Positions 54,599 to 64,000 of a stretch of 64,000 nucleotides of DNA are shown here, piece after piece. The DNA is from Lytechinus pictus (Eukaryota; Echinodermata; Echinoidea; Temnopleuroida; Toxopneustidae), in the NCBI RefSeq assembly GCF_037042905.1, contig NC_087252.1, positions 35,244,965-35,308,964 of the forward strand, in the 5' to 3' direction. The notes beneath the pieces were generated by a model. The model was not told the DNA's origin, did not search any database, and saw only the letters and a program-made list of their open reading frames with translations. The position numbers and the translations under genes were made by a program. Numbering within the stretch: the stretch's first letter is position 1; every line of letters begins with the position of its first letter.

Positions 54599-57500
54599 GT
54601 GAGTTGAGAGTGGATATCGGTACTTGAGGGAAGATATTTTGGGAAAGGGTAGCTACAATGTAGTAGTTGGAAAGTTTATAATAGTCCAAGATGGAGTGGA
54701 CAAGATCTACAATCTTTATTAGAAGGCGAGTTCAGTTGAGTTTATAATAATAATAATAATATAGGGTATTTATATTGCGCACATATCCACCTTGTTAGGT
54801 GCTCAAGGCGCTCCTATATTACTCCTATATTATTATTATTTTATCCAGCATTTCAACAAAAATCAAATTACAAGCAATTTACTTAGTACAGAGTCAGATG
54901 GAACAAGGATTTCTACAGCAAAAGTCCAGTTTGGGAAAGGAAAAAGTAAAATAAAATACTATAGCCAGCAGGCTTTCCTCCCCGACCTGGATTTGTAATT
55001 TAACATGTAAGAGGACAGAAGTTTTACAATCTATTTTAGAAGGTGAGATGGTTAGAAAGAGAGGGGGATATTGGAAGAAAGAGGTAGATTTAAGACTTGT
55101 ACTTGAAACGCTTACCAAATGATAGGATAGAAGTTTTACAATATATTTTAGGAGATGAGATGGGTGAAAAGACAGGGGCACAAAAAACTGAAGGAAAGGT
55201 GGAGATTTAGGTCTTGCCAATCTAAGAAGGTAAGAGGTCCGGTAAGAATTAGATGTAGACATTGACTGGAAAGAGTTTGAGGGACTTTGATACTGTAGAT
55301 GTAACTCCATTCTTATGTGCTCATTTCAAATTCAATCCCTGTATGATATTTCTTTTGTAGTGGCTGGTCTTGTGCCGGTACGTCCGCCTTCCCACCACCC
55401 TCAGCATCCGCACCAGACCGACCAGCAGCGTCAGCCGTCGGACACCAGACCTATGCAACTCCTTTCTGATGGGGGACAACTCCCGAGGGACTACAGCAAC
55501 GTTCCGCCGTCCCTCCAGCAACACCAGCAGCCTCAAGAAGACTACCAGAGGGACTTTGGATCACACCTCCCCCAGACATCCGCCATCAACTTGCGTCAAG
55601 ACTCCGGTCTGGTCGATCTCTCCGACCGACCTCAACGGACCAACCAAGAATCTCAGGAGAATAACAACGATAGCGATCTTGAACCGCCTAGTATTCTGAG
55701 AGAGAAGCAACACCCGGGGCCCCTACCGCCGGCTTCATCACCACCTAAACTACCTCAAGGTATTGATTGTAGTAACATAATTTTATTGCAGTAAATAAAT
55801 AACCGAATTTAGATATTTACAGCATTTTAAAATTGGTTATCCTGCTGTACTTCAATACCTAATAGGATTTGAACACTTCTTATATTGATGATTGGTTTTT
55901 CATGGTATTCTCATCATCCTCCTCTTTCATATCCTTTTTGTTCTTCTCTTCCTCTTTGCCTTCATTCCTATCCTCCGTTTCCTTTTCCCCCTCTCTTCTC
56001 CTTTTCTTCTGATTATTTCCTTCTCCTTCTTTTCCTCAACCTTCTCTTCATTTTCCCTTTCCTTCTGTTATCATTTCCTTATTCTCCTCCTCCTCCTCGT
56101 CCTTTTCCTTCTCTTTTTCCTTCACCTCTGTCATCATCATTATTTTAATTGTTAATACTACAATGTGTATTATCTTATTTTGATTAATATGCATGAGTGT
56201 CACTAGTGTGTCCTGATAGCATGATTTGACCATGCAACTGGGAATTCAAGTCCGACTCTAAATCATACTTTAACCTTTGTGAAACACTTCCCAGGACTTG
56301 TGTACTGTTTTTCTGAGAATGATAAGAAGAAGGTGATAGGAGTGAAGGCCGAGAAGACGGTTGAGAATAGAACAGAGTTTGGTGTATTCCTTGGAGCTCT
56401 GGTGGATGAAGCATCTGGATGTGTTGAGGAATCATCTTGGGAAGTATGTAATAATAATGATAATAGCTGGATTTAAAAGGCACTTTTTGCCTGAGGATAA
56501 GTGCTGATATTATTACCCCAGCTTTAGCTGTGCCACCCATCATGGAGCGTTGTGGCCCAGTGGATTAGTCTTCTGACTTTGAAACAGAGGGTCGTGGGTT
56601 CGAATCCCAGCCATGGCGCAATTTCCTTCAGCAAGAAATGTATCCAAAGTGTGCTGCACTCAACCCAGGTGAGGTGAATGGGTACCCAGTAGGAAGAAAT
56701 TCCTTGAATTCTTGAGCGCCTGGGCAGCCCAGCTAAAGCCGGGGTAATAATAATAGCAGGGCCCGCTGGGAGAACAGTTTTCAGAACTGAAGTGGCTTCC
56801 CTGGGTAAATATACCTATATTATTATTACCCATATGGGCGCTTAAGCATTCGAGGAATTTCTTCCTACCGGGTGCCCATTCACCTCACCGGGGTTGAGTG
56901 CAGCACAATGTGGGTAAATTTCTTGCTGAAGCAAAACATGCCACGGTTGGGAATTGAACCCACGTCCTTCAGATTGAGAGACAAGAGTCAAAACCACTAC
57001 ACCACAATTAGTTGGTATTAATTTTCGCTTTCGTGACACACGACAAATACAAGAACTTCGGAAATATAATGTCAAATGCCTTTCCTTGACTCTGGACAAA
57101 GGACATATTTGCAATTTGGTATCACCAGCAAAACTGCTGTTGCATTTCATCAATTTTAGACAAAGACCTCCAAGCTGTCCATTGTCATTTCATGGATGCT
57201 TTCAATGCATTTACTATGTTCTTGAATCTGTTGTGTGCCGTGGATTGTCCCTTTATTGGAATATATATGAGCGAGCAATTTCCATGCACTGCTCTTATAT
57301 CATTCATTGTTTATATTAAAATGCTACTGGCATTGGTATCACAAATGTTTAAAATGTTGAACAAATCCCATTAGCTTACACAAAAAACCCCAACCCCTTA
57401 TGCTTATAATGCTTGCAGAATGTAATGATAATTATAGATATGCAGTATATTTATAGATTTCCGGAAACTGTTTGGCAAAATTGAATATTCTACTGCTCTA

Positions 57501-58834
57501 CATAAGAACTCTCGAGTTAATTAATATGTAATTATGTCATTATTTGTAGAAATGTGAATTCTCTGTTTTTTAGTGTACATGTTAAACTAATATCCCCAGA
57601 AGAATGTAATGAAGAATGTTATGTTAAAGGGATGGTCCAGGCTGAATATATTTATATCTAAATAAATAGAGTAAAATTCACAGAGCAAAATGCTGAAAAT
57701 TTCATCAAAATCGGATAACAAATAACGAAGTTATTGAATTTTGAATTGAAGTTTATCAATATTTTGTGAAAACAGTAATATGCACATCGTCATGAATATT
57801 CATTCGGTGGGCTGATGTCACATCCCCACTTTCCTTTTTCTTATTATGTTATTACATGAAATAATAAATGTTTATTTTTTTCATACATGTATGTGTATTA
57901 AAATGATGTGTCTCCATTATGATGAAATAAGTTGCGGCAGTAAATAACTAATGCACTTAATCAGTTGTCAATCCAATTGTTTTAGTTCTTGTAGAATTTT
58001 TTTGAATAAACCTAATTTCATATACTGTAATAAAATACAAAAGAACAAGTGGAATATGACATCATCCCACCTAATGAATATAAAGACATGTCTAGAACTG
58101 TTTTACCGGAATAATGCAAATTTTTAAAATTCAATAACTTCGTTATTTGTTATCCGATTTCGATCAAATTTTCAGCATTTTGCTTTGTGAATCTACATGT
58201 ATTTATTGAGACATAAATATCTCCAGCCTGGACCATCCCTTTAACATGTGAATACTTTTTATTTTTCATTGATCAAATTTTCAGCATTTTGCTTTGTGAA
58301 TCTATTCATTGAGACATAAATATCTCCAGCCTGGACCATCCCTTTATAGAGATAGTGATTTTCTGTTTCAAAAAATTGTCTTTTCCGTTTCTGAAAATCT
58401 GTAATTCCGTTTCAACTGGATCTAAAAATGGAAATTCCGTTTTGTCACTGAAAATGTACACAGCAAAAACCTAAATTCCATTTTGCACAGGTGAATTCCA
58501 TTAATTTTTACATGAAAAGTATAAGAAAATAAGAAAATCACTGTCCCTTCCTTTAACGGGTGAATTCTTTCTATTTTTCAGTTGTGCCTCCTTGGCAAGA
58601 TTCTCTATTACGTGGATGGCAAGTATAAACGTAATGAGAACTGGATGTTACATGTACAATGCGCTAGGAACGCAAAGGAACAGAACATAGAGGCCGTACA
58701 ACGCTACGGGTATATTCATTTTCAATCGACCAAGATGATCGAACCTGGGTCTGAATTACGAGTCTACTACAGCGACGACTACGCCAAACACGCAGGCTTC
58801 AAGATCAAATTAAATGACCTCACCTATAAGGAAG
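54340..58834 (+). CDS. PR/SET-domain (PRDM-type) protein, 5' part of the gene
   Basis: Exons 54340-54598, 55361-55759, 56295-56443 and 58582-58834 join in phases 1, 1 and 0 to give about 353 residues, ending in phase 1, so more exons must follow. Residues 1-219 are His/Gln/Pro-rich and disordered-looking. Residues about 220-340 form a PR domain: the EFGVFLGALVDE strand, YYVDGKYKRNENWMLHVQCA, then KEQNIEAVQ, GSELRVYYSDDYAKHAG. The NWM..V.CAR..EQN pattern and Y-x-DDY end resemble PRDM9/7-type PR domains by eye, but KRAB and SSXRD modules are absent and I do not assign a subfamily. PRDM proteins usually carry C2H2 zinc fingers after the PR domain; none is visible up to 64,000, so they may lie beyond the window. 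The role is likely chromatin or transcription control (family knowledge). Confidence 0.85.
54655..55195 (+). repeat. Degenerate tandem copies of the PRDM exon 1 end
   Basis: Three stretches repeat the last part of exon 1 and its donor region: around 54665-54750 (AGTGGACAAGATCTACAATC, TTATTAGAAGGCGAGTT), 55008-55075 (GAAGTTTTACAATCTATTTT, AGAAGGTGAGAT) and 55127-55185 (GAAGTTTTACAATATATTTT, AGGAGATGAGAT). The donor changes from GTGAGT to GCGAGT, GTGAGA and ATGAGA. Confidence 0.7.
55361..55759 (+). CDS. PRDM-type gene exon 2
   Basis: The acceptor TTTCTTTTGTAG ends at 55360 and the donor GTATTG follows 55759, phase 1 at both ends. It encodes a Pro/His/Gln-rich stretch (VAGLVPVRPPSHHPQHP), a mixed polar region, and SSPPKLPQ before the donor. 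No known fold is visible. Coding status is supported by the long open frame with non-repetitive, GC-richer codons than the flanking intron. Confidence 0.8.
56295..56443 (+). CDS. PRDM-type gene exon 3: first half of PR domain
   Basis: The acceptor ACTTCCCAG ends at 56294 and the donor GTATGT follows 56443. It enters in phase 1 and leaves in phase 0. It encodes GLVYCFSENDKKKVIGVKA and then EFGVFLGALVDEASG, the beta strands that open a PR domain. The next intron holds two tRNA-derived SINEs in opposite orientation. Confidence 0.85.
56544..56760 (+). repeat. tRNA-derived SINE in PRDM intron 3
   Basis: GGAGCGTTGTGGCCCAGTGG, GGGTTCGAATCCC and CCATGGCGCAATTTCCTTC: the best-preserved tRNA head of this family in the window. 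It ends near a TAATAATAATA tract. Confidence 0.88.
56830..57008 (-). repeat. Reverse tRNA-SINE with a different tRNA head
   Basis: The minus strand reads ATTGTGGTGTAGTGGTTTTG and GGGTTCAATTCCC, followed by the shared SINE body (GTGGCATGTTTTGCTTCAGC, CCCCGGTGAGGTGAATGGGC). It lies head-away next to the plus-strand SINE. Confidence 0.8.
57624..58244. mobile_element. Family A MITE in PRDM intron 3
   Basis: TTAA-AGGGATGGTCCAGGCTGAA at the left and CTGGACCATCCCTTTAA at the right; intact TTAA at both ends. The inner palindrome has CATGAATATTCATTCGGTGG and its partner CCACCTAATGAATATAAAG. Confidence 0.88.
58262..58347. repeat. Tandem duplicate of the MITE right end
   Basis: ATCAAATTTTCAGCATTTTG through CAGCCTGGACCATCCCTTTA repeats the last 80 bases of the MITE at 57624-58244, about 100 bases downstream. 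Confidence 0.8.
58582..58834 (+). CDS. PRDM-type gene exon 4: second half of PR domain
   Basis: The acceptor CTATTTTTCAG ends at 58581 and the donor GTAAAT follows 58834, phase 0 in and phase 1 out. It encodes LCLLGKILYYVDGK, NENWMLHVQCARNAKEQN, IHFQSTKMIEPGSEL and YYSDDYAKHAGFK, the most conserved part of the PR domain. Immediately upstream lies a duplicated end of a MITE (58262-58347). Confidence 0.92.
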
Positions 58835-59041
58835 GTAAATACAAAATTTATAACAAGATGATGTAGGGGTATTATAGGATTTTCATTTTTCAAAGGTTTT
58901 CTTTCACTATTTGTTGTTGTTTAGTTTTCAAAGGAAACCAAAACCCAAGAAGAGACGCAATCTTATTGCAAAGAGTAAAATGAGAGGAACAATTTAAAAC
59001 AAGTTCATCAAAATCTGTTATGAAATAAGCAAGTTATGGGA

Positions 59042-59390
59042 GTTTGAAAACTCTTGTTGTACTTTCTATGGGGATCCTCAAATTGGCAAACATGCTTCAA
59101 AATGGCTGATTTTGTGGACAACTCTCCATTTGTTTTGTATACAAATTTTCAGATTTTCCTCATTATCTTTCAAATTGCACATTGCCTCCTGAGCACAACA
59201 TATGTCATGGGAAAATATAATTCACACCACATATGTCAAGGTCAGGAGGAGATGATGTGAAATGTGTAAAGGGAAAAATCTGAAAATTTGTGTACAAAAC
59301 AAATGGAGAGCTGTCCACAAAATCAGCCATTTTGAAGCATGTTTGCCAATTTGAGGATCCCCATAGAACGTACAACAAGACTTTTTAAAC
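59042..59390. mobile_element. 350-bp foldback element with near-perfect arms
   Basis: The arms of roughly 120 bases match inversely: TATGGGGATCCTCAAATTGG, ATGGCTGATTTTGTGGACAA and CTCCATTTGTTTTGTATACA at the left reappear inverted at 59285-59380. It lies in the intron after PRDM exon 4. Confidence 0.85.
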
Positions 59391-60234
59391 GTCAATAGCT
59401 TAACTCTTTAAATGCCGTTGGCAGCTATACGTGCCCTTAGCCCTCTAATGCCATTGGCACGTATACGTGCCCGGAGAACTTTTTTTTTTTAAACCAATTT
59501 TACAGCCAGAAAATCAACACCATATTTTCTGTTTTTTATGTTGTTATACTGGCCAGGAATTCACAATTCATTTTGTCATATAAAAAATAGTGGTTTACAT
59601 AGACATTTTTTGAGTAAAATTGTATTTTTGCATCATTATTTTCAAGAGTTGATTTCGGATATTGCTGCGATCTGAATCAAGATTTCCCCTATTGACACGT
59701 GTGATATAACGGTTGTGTGTAGCAATACACGTACTTCTATGGGCAGAGCAAAGGCGAATGTGCGAAGACATTCAGCTCGGAATTGACCAATGACCGAGCG
59801 GTACGATGTTCCTCACCCAACACTACTCGCCCATTCGCTATTGTTACATGAATATTCATGAGCTATCGATCGGGTCTTTTGCAGGCCAGTATGGTAGTAT
59901 TCTTGTGTCAAGGCTTTTTTCTGCCTGCAAATGTGCACGGTTTGGGGGAGATTTTTTTTGTGGGGGGGGGGTGCGGGGGAAAGGTCTTATACATTGTTTT
60001 TAGCATTGTCACAAAATTGTTCTCGTTATAAATATATGATTAAAGAAGCCTGTCATTTCCAACTCTCGTCTGCGCACTGCAATCATCACACTCATTATTT
60101 ATTTATTCATCTATTATTGTTATTAATATTATCATTATTAGTATTACTATTATCATAATCATTATTATCATTATTGTTATTGTTATTATAATTATTATTA
60201 TCATTATTCTTCTCTTTCACCTTCTTCTTAGTAT
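59391..60234. other. Stretch with no gene, some simple repeats
   Basis: Short direct repeat AATGCCRTTGGCA at 59411 and 59449 (each followed by CTATACGTGCCC or CGTATACGTGCCC), a G-run at 59952, and ATT/ATC repeats from 60095 to 60215. Confidence 0.5.
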
Positions 60235-60397
60235 AAAAGGGATGGTCCGGACTGAAAGTATTTATAGTTTTATATACAAAGCAGAATTCACTGAAAGCAA
60301 AACACCGAAAATTTCATCAAAATCGGATAACAAATAACAAAGTTGTTGAATGTCAAAGTTTAGTAATATTTTGTGAAAACAGTCATGAATATTATAT
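60235..60397. mobile_element. Truncated family A MITE (left arm only)
   Basis: AAAGGGATGGTCCGGACTGA, then TTCATCAAAATCGGATAACA and TTTTGTGAAAACAGTCATGA, matching the left arm of the other copies. The right arm is absent. Confidence 0.75.
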
Positions 60398-60930
60398 TTA
60401 TATATTATGTCATAAAAATTATTGTAATCATATCAATTGCATTTCTCCTGCAGCCAAAACTCTCTCTTCATAAACTTAAGATCAGGTAAATAATGGTTCA
60501 TGTTCGTTTGTGTTTTTATAGCCCATACCATTATAAAAAAGAATGATTGATATTGTTACGCTTATTAATATCATCTTCAAACTTCTCGCAAAAATATGAA
60601 TCGTTCAATATTGTCGACATGATCTGATGTCACCTAAAGTGATGTCAACTATGCCAGTGCAAAAGTAAGAAAGAAAGTATGCGTTTTGTTTTTAACTGTC
60701 AGGTTCAGATCTGCAGAAGGGGAAAGAGTGTGATGGAGAGGCGCTAGTGCCTACAAAAATGAAGCATGCACATTTGACAGTTTGTATCAACGTGGGAGTC
60801 ACATTATATATATAAAGTATTCTCATGATGAAATCTGAAAGCTTCTACGACAAAAAAATGATTATTCATGTTCCTCCTTTGCTCCTTTTCGTCGCATACA
60901 GGGTTGTAAGCCGGTTTTCTAAATCTAACG

Positions 60931-61774
60931 ACACCAAATTACGTACCAAGTTCGGTGGAAAAAACATCAAATTTACGGAAATAAACCTAAATATTATTTT
61001 GATCATTAGCAAAATGTATATTGTCAATGTGGCAAGGGCGAAATCAAAAGTATGATGTGTGTAAGAAAGGAAAAAAAAGAGAAAAAGGGAGTGAGCGAAT
61101 CAAGCGAGTAAACGCACTTTTCATGATCTTTTATTTACAAAATTCTGTGAATGTCATGCACTTTCCGCAATGCGTTTTTTTCCATTCTTCCTCATTTGTT
61201 TTATTAGCGAGATATATTTTATATTAATCAATGTATCATTTCTTCCGATGATCCGCTTTCTTTTGTTTCTCCCTTTATGCCAGCAACAAGATGATGGGTA
61301 AATTCCCCTACACGCTGAGCTCTTATGTCAAATCTGATATCATATACTACTAAATGAAAAAAAATGGATCAAGCAAATTTGATAACAACACCAAATTACG
61401 TACCAAGTTTGGTGGAAAAATAAACATCAAATTTGCATCGGTTACGGAAAGAAACCTTAATATCATTTTGAGCATCAACAAAATATATGTTGTCAATGTG
61501 AAAAGGGTGAAATAAAAAAATATGATGGGTATAAGGAAGATTAACAAAAAGAGAAAAATGTGAGTGAGCGAATCAAGCGAGTAAACGCACTTTTCATGAT
61601 CTTTTATTAACAAAATTCTGTGAATGTCATGCATTTTCCGTAATGCGTTTTTTAAATTCTTCCTTATTTGTTTTATTAGCGAGAAATAATTTATATCAAT
61701 CAATGCATAATTTCTTCCGATGTTCCGCTTTCTTTTGTTTCTCCCTTTTTGCCAGCAAAAAGATAATGGGTATA
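60931..61774. repeat. Tandem duplication with 457-bp offset
   Basis: ACACCAAATTACGTACCAAG starts at 60931 and 61388. Both copies share GTGAGCGAATCAAGCGAGTA, CACTTTTCATGATCTTTTAT, and TTCTTCCGATG-CCGCTTTC, to about 61304 and 61774. They differ at scattered sites and by short insertions. No gene is recognised in either. Confidence 0.85.
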
Positions 61775-64000
61775 TTGCTTCGTTATTTATGTTCCCTCTT
61801 TTATTTTTCAATTTCCTGTATTTTTGATTTGTCAATATATAGCCTATACATGTACATTTCTTCAATCTTAAATCTTATCTTTATCCTTTATTTCTAAATA
61901 TGCAAAATAGGCTCCAGCTACAAGATAATTAAATTATTTTAAACTATTTGTTTTTTGTATGCTTTTGATAAGTGGAAGTAACGATGCCAGTGTTTGTGCT
62001 GGTGGTCGTGGTGGTGGAGGTGTACTGTTTTCCCCGTGATTTCTTGTTCTCATTCTCGACATTATCCATGCCATCTTTACCATCATCCCTATCATCATCA
62101 TCATCATCATTTAGATTACAGGAAATTTGACGTATATTGTCGATGCTAAATGTCTTAAAGTCAAAACAAATATTTGAATAAAAATTATGTACTTTAATGG
62201 CAATAAGTCAATGGAAGGTGTTGGGGAAAGAGACAGAGGAATCTTAATCTTGATCTCAACGGAGAGAAAAGCTATTGTGCGTATCGGAACCTTTGAAAGT
62301 ATTCAATTGTCAAATCAAAAGACGCACGCGTGGCCCGATTTCTATTAACATCCTGTGCTAAATTGCTCTCCTCGATAATAGGTCAGGAAGGAGTGCGGAT
62401 TAGACATTCCTCATGAAAGGGAGTCTGGGCATCTATTGTTCATGACTTGGTGGCATGAACAATAAAAATGCAGTCGTTATCAGACAGGTGGCTACTTTGC
62501 TCGCTTGTGGAATGAATGAAGCCTAAAGTTTGAAAATAATTATTCAAAGACATAATATGCAATGGGGCCCTTTTCTTGTCTAAAATTGCCATTATATTTT
62601 CATATTTATATTGCATTATATTATCCACACGAAAAAGAATATCCGGCATGTATTGTCCATTCCTTGGCATGTACGAGATGCATAGTTGGCCCAGATTACA
62701 GTGTGTAAATTGTCAAAATACCAGTCTTATAATGACTGTAATCACAAAATTCTAATTGCGTAATTATTCATTATATTTATCTTAATTTTGGTTACCCTGG
62801 AAGCCGGGGGGGGGGGGGGGTCTATTACTTCAAAACGGCTCAACATTAACATTTTTTAGAAAGTTTTAAAATGAGTGTTCACAAATATCAACGTTCATAA
62901 TATTTTAAGCGATTCATTTGACCGACCAGGACACCCAGTTTTTGTACTGCTGTAAAAAGTAATTGTAGTTTCATAGTAGTAGTGGTAGTAGTAGTAGTAG
63001 TTTTGTTACTTTCATTATAATTATCGTTTATCATTAAAGCACAAAATCTATGCAAAGATATAAAAGTAAAATAAAAGTGAAAAAAAAACACGATATGAAA
63101 AAGAAAGGAGAGAGAGTCCAGAGATTACGAGAGATGGATATAGATGGAATGAGAGAGAGAGAGAGAGAGATGTGAGATCAGTTAGTTACGTAATAATGAT
63201 AACGTATGAATATTATGCTAGAATTATGTTTTGTAATAAATACATTTAATTTTGTATTCAACCTTGGTCACCACAAAAAGGGCTAAAAATCAACATAAAC
63301 ATTTCCACCTGACCTCACATTACAGAACAAATAGGCCTATTTTCTTTTTGAAAATTTGTATTGAATTTTTAGTTTGCAACTGATCTGCATTTCCTCTTCT
63401 TGATTCACGAAAAATAAACATTTTTTCTTAGTTCTGTGTACTTTGCCAAGAACGCCCATATTATTTTGTGGGATTTTACACCCCAAACCTGTTAGTATTG
63501 AATCTGTCCGATCCCTCTTTATCTATATTTAAATATATCATCTTTAGTTTTCTATATTTTGTCTCCTTCTGACTGGCAATAACTTTGTTACAGTACGAAA
63601 GCCCGTATAGTATGTACGACGAATCGACCCTGACAAAATATGACTAAACTTTACACTGATTCATGCTTTAGAACGATAGTTGAGTGGGTCGCAAATGCTT
63701 TTTGCCGACACTGGATATAAATCGCCTACATTATCCAAAACAGTATATAGTTGTGTGTATCGCACACCACAAATCGTATCCAGGTTACGATTTTTCTAAA
63801 ACATGTTTTTCATTACGACAATATTGACAAGAATTGAAATGACATAAAATTCACACTGCGCTAATAATTTTGTTTCCCCCATAGCGGTTGTTTCGGAATA
63901 CCGCGCATTCTGAAAAATTACAGGGTCTTGTTTTGAAGACTACATGAATGTAAGGGTACGGTTGGCTGCACTGTAAAGATACATGGCTCTAATATTATTG
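61775..64000. other. Right-end stretch, no gene seen
   Basis: AT-rich with (ATC)n near 62090, a G-run at 62805, (TAG)n near 62980 and (GA)n near 63150. No zinc-finger exon or other PRDM continuation was found on the plus strand. Confidence 0.45.

Noticed and set aside
55370-55699. Alternative plus-strand frame across PRDM exon 2
   Set aside because: It is out of phase with exons 1 and 3. The other frame joins all exons correctly.
61350-61865. 171-codon minus-strand open frame
   Set aside because: AT-rich Ile/Phe/Lys composition, no domain, and the frame is broken in the tandem sister copy.

Overview
The window is animal nuclear DNA: AT-rich, intron-rich and crowded with short inverted-repeat transposons and tRNA-derived SINEs. 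The gene content (an invertebrate BBX-like HMG-box gene, a single-copy-style DEDD gene, a PR-domain gene) and the repeat types fit a marine invertebrate deuterostome. I favour an echinoderm, probably a sea urchin, but that is by eye and not from a database match.

Three protein-coding genes can be assembled from exons with matching splice phases. (1) On the minus strand, about 25.4 kb down to 12.9 kb, lies a BBX (bobby sox) orthologue: nine coding exons, all phase-compatible, about 642 residues, with an HMG box and several blocks seen in vertebrate BBX. A possible 5' non-coding exon lies near 28.1 kb. (2) On the minus strand, 38.7 to 34.4 kb, lies a complete DEDD/DEDD2-type gene: three coding exons, 369 residues, with an N-terminal death effector domain and the highly conserved DEDD C-terminal block. 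(3) On the plus strand, from 54.3 kb, lies the 5' part of a PR-domain (PRDM-type) gene: four exons, about 353 residues, a His/Gln/Pro-rich N-terminus followed by a PR domain. No zinc-finger exon follows inside the window, so the gene probably continues beyond 64 kb. The first two are nuclear proteins and the third probably is; I see no sign of an operon or shared pathway.

The rest is mobile and repetitive DNA. Left part (0-12 kb): SINE pieces and several palindromic MITEs, many flanked by TTAA. The BBX introns carry a 980-bp repeat that is nearly identical to one at 8.5 kb. Each copy has four perfect DR1-type nuclear-receptor motifs, and the BBX copy ends 13 bp from an exon. A long polypyrimidine tract (26.5-27.0 kb) lies in the first BBX intron. 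The 28.8-34.4 kb interval holds several foldback elements.

Right part (38.8-53 kb): a 2.8-kb element built of CCAGTTGG-type repeats with its own terminal inverted repeats and a second transposon nested in it, a 2.1-kb element with 14-bp terminal repeats and an 8-bp target duplication nested in a MITE, and further palindromic elements. The far right (59-64 kb) holds a foldback element, a 457-bp-offset tandem duplication and simple repeats, with no recognisable gene.

The most interesting signals are the DR1 arrays, in-frame relics of a PRDM exon end repeated downstream of that exon, a near-perfect 84-nt hairpin 20 bases upstream of a BBX exon, and the nested transposon structures with readable target duplications. 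I found no wholly new protein system.
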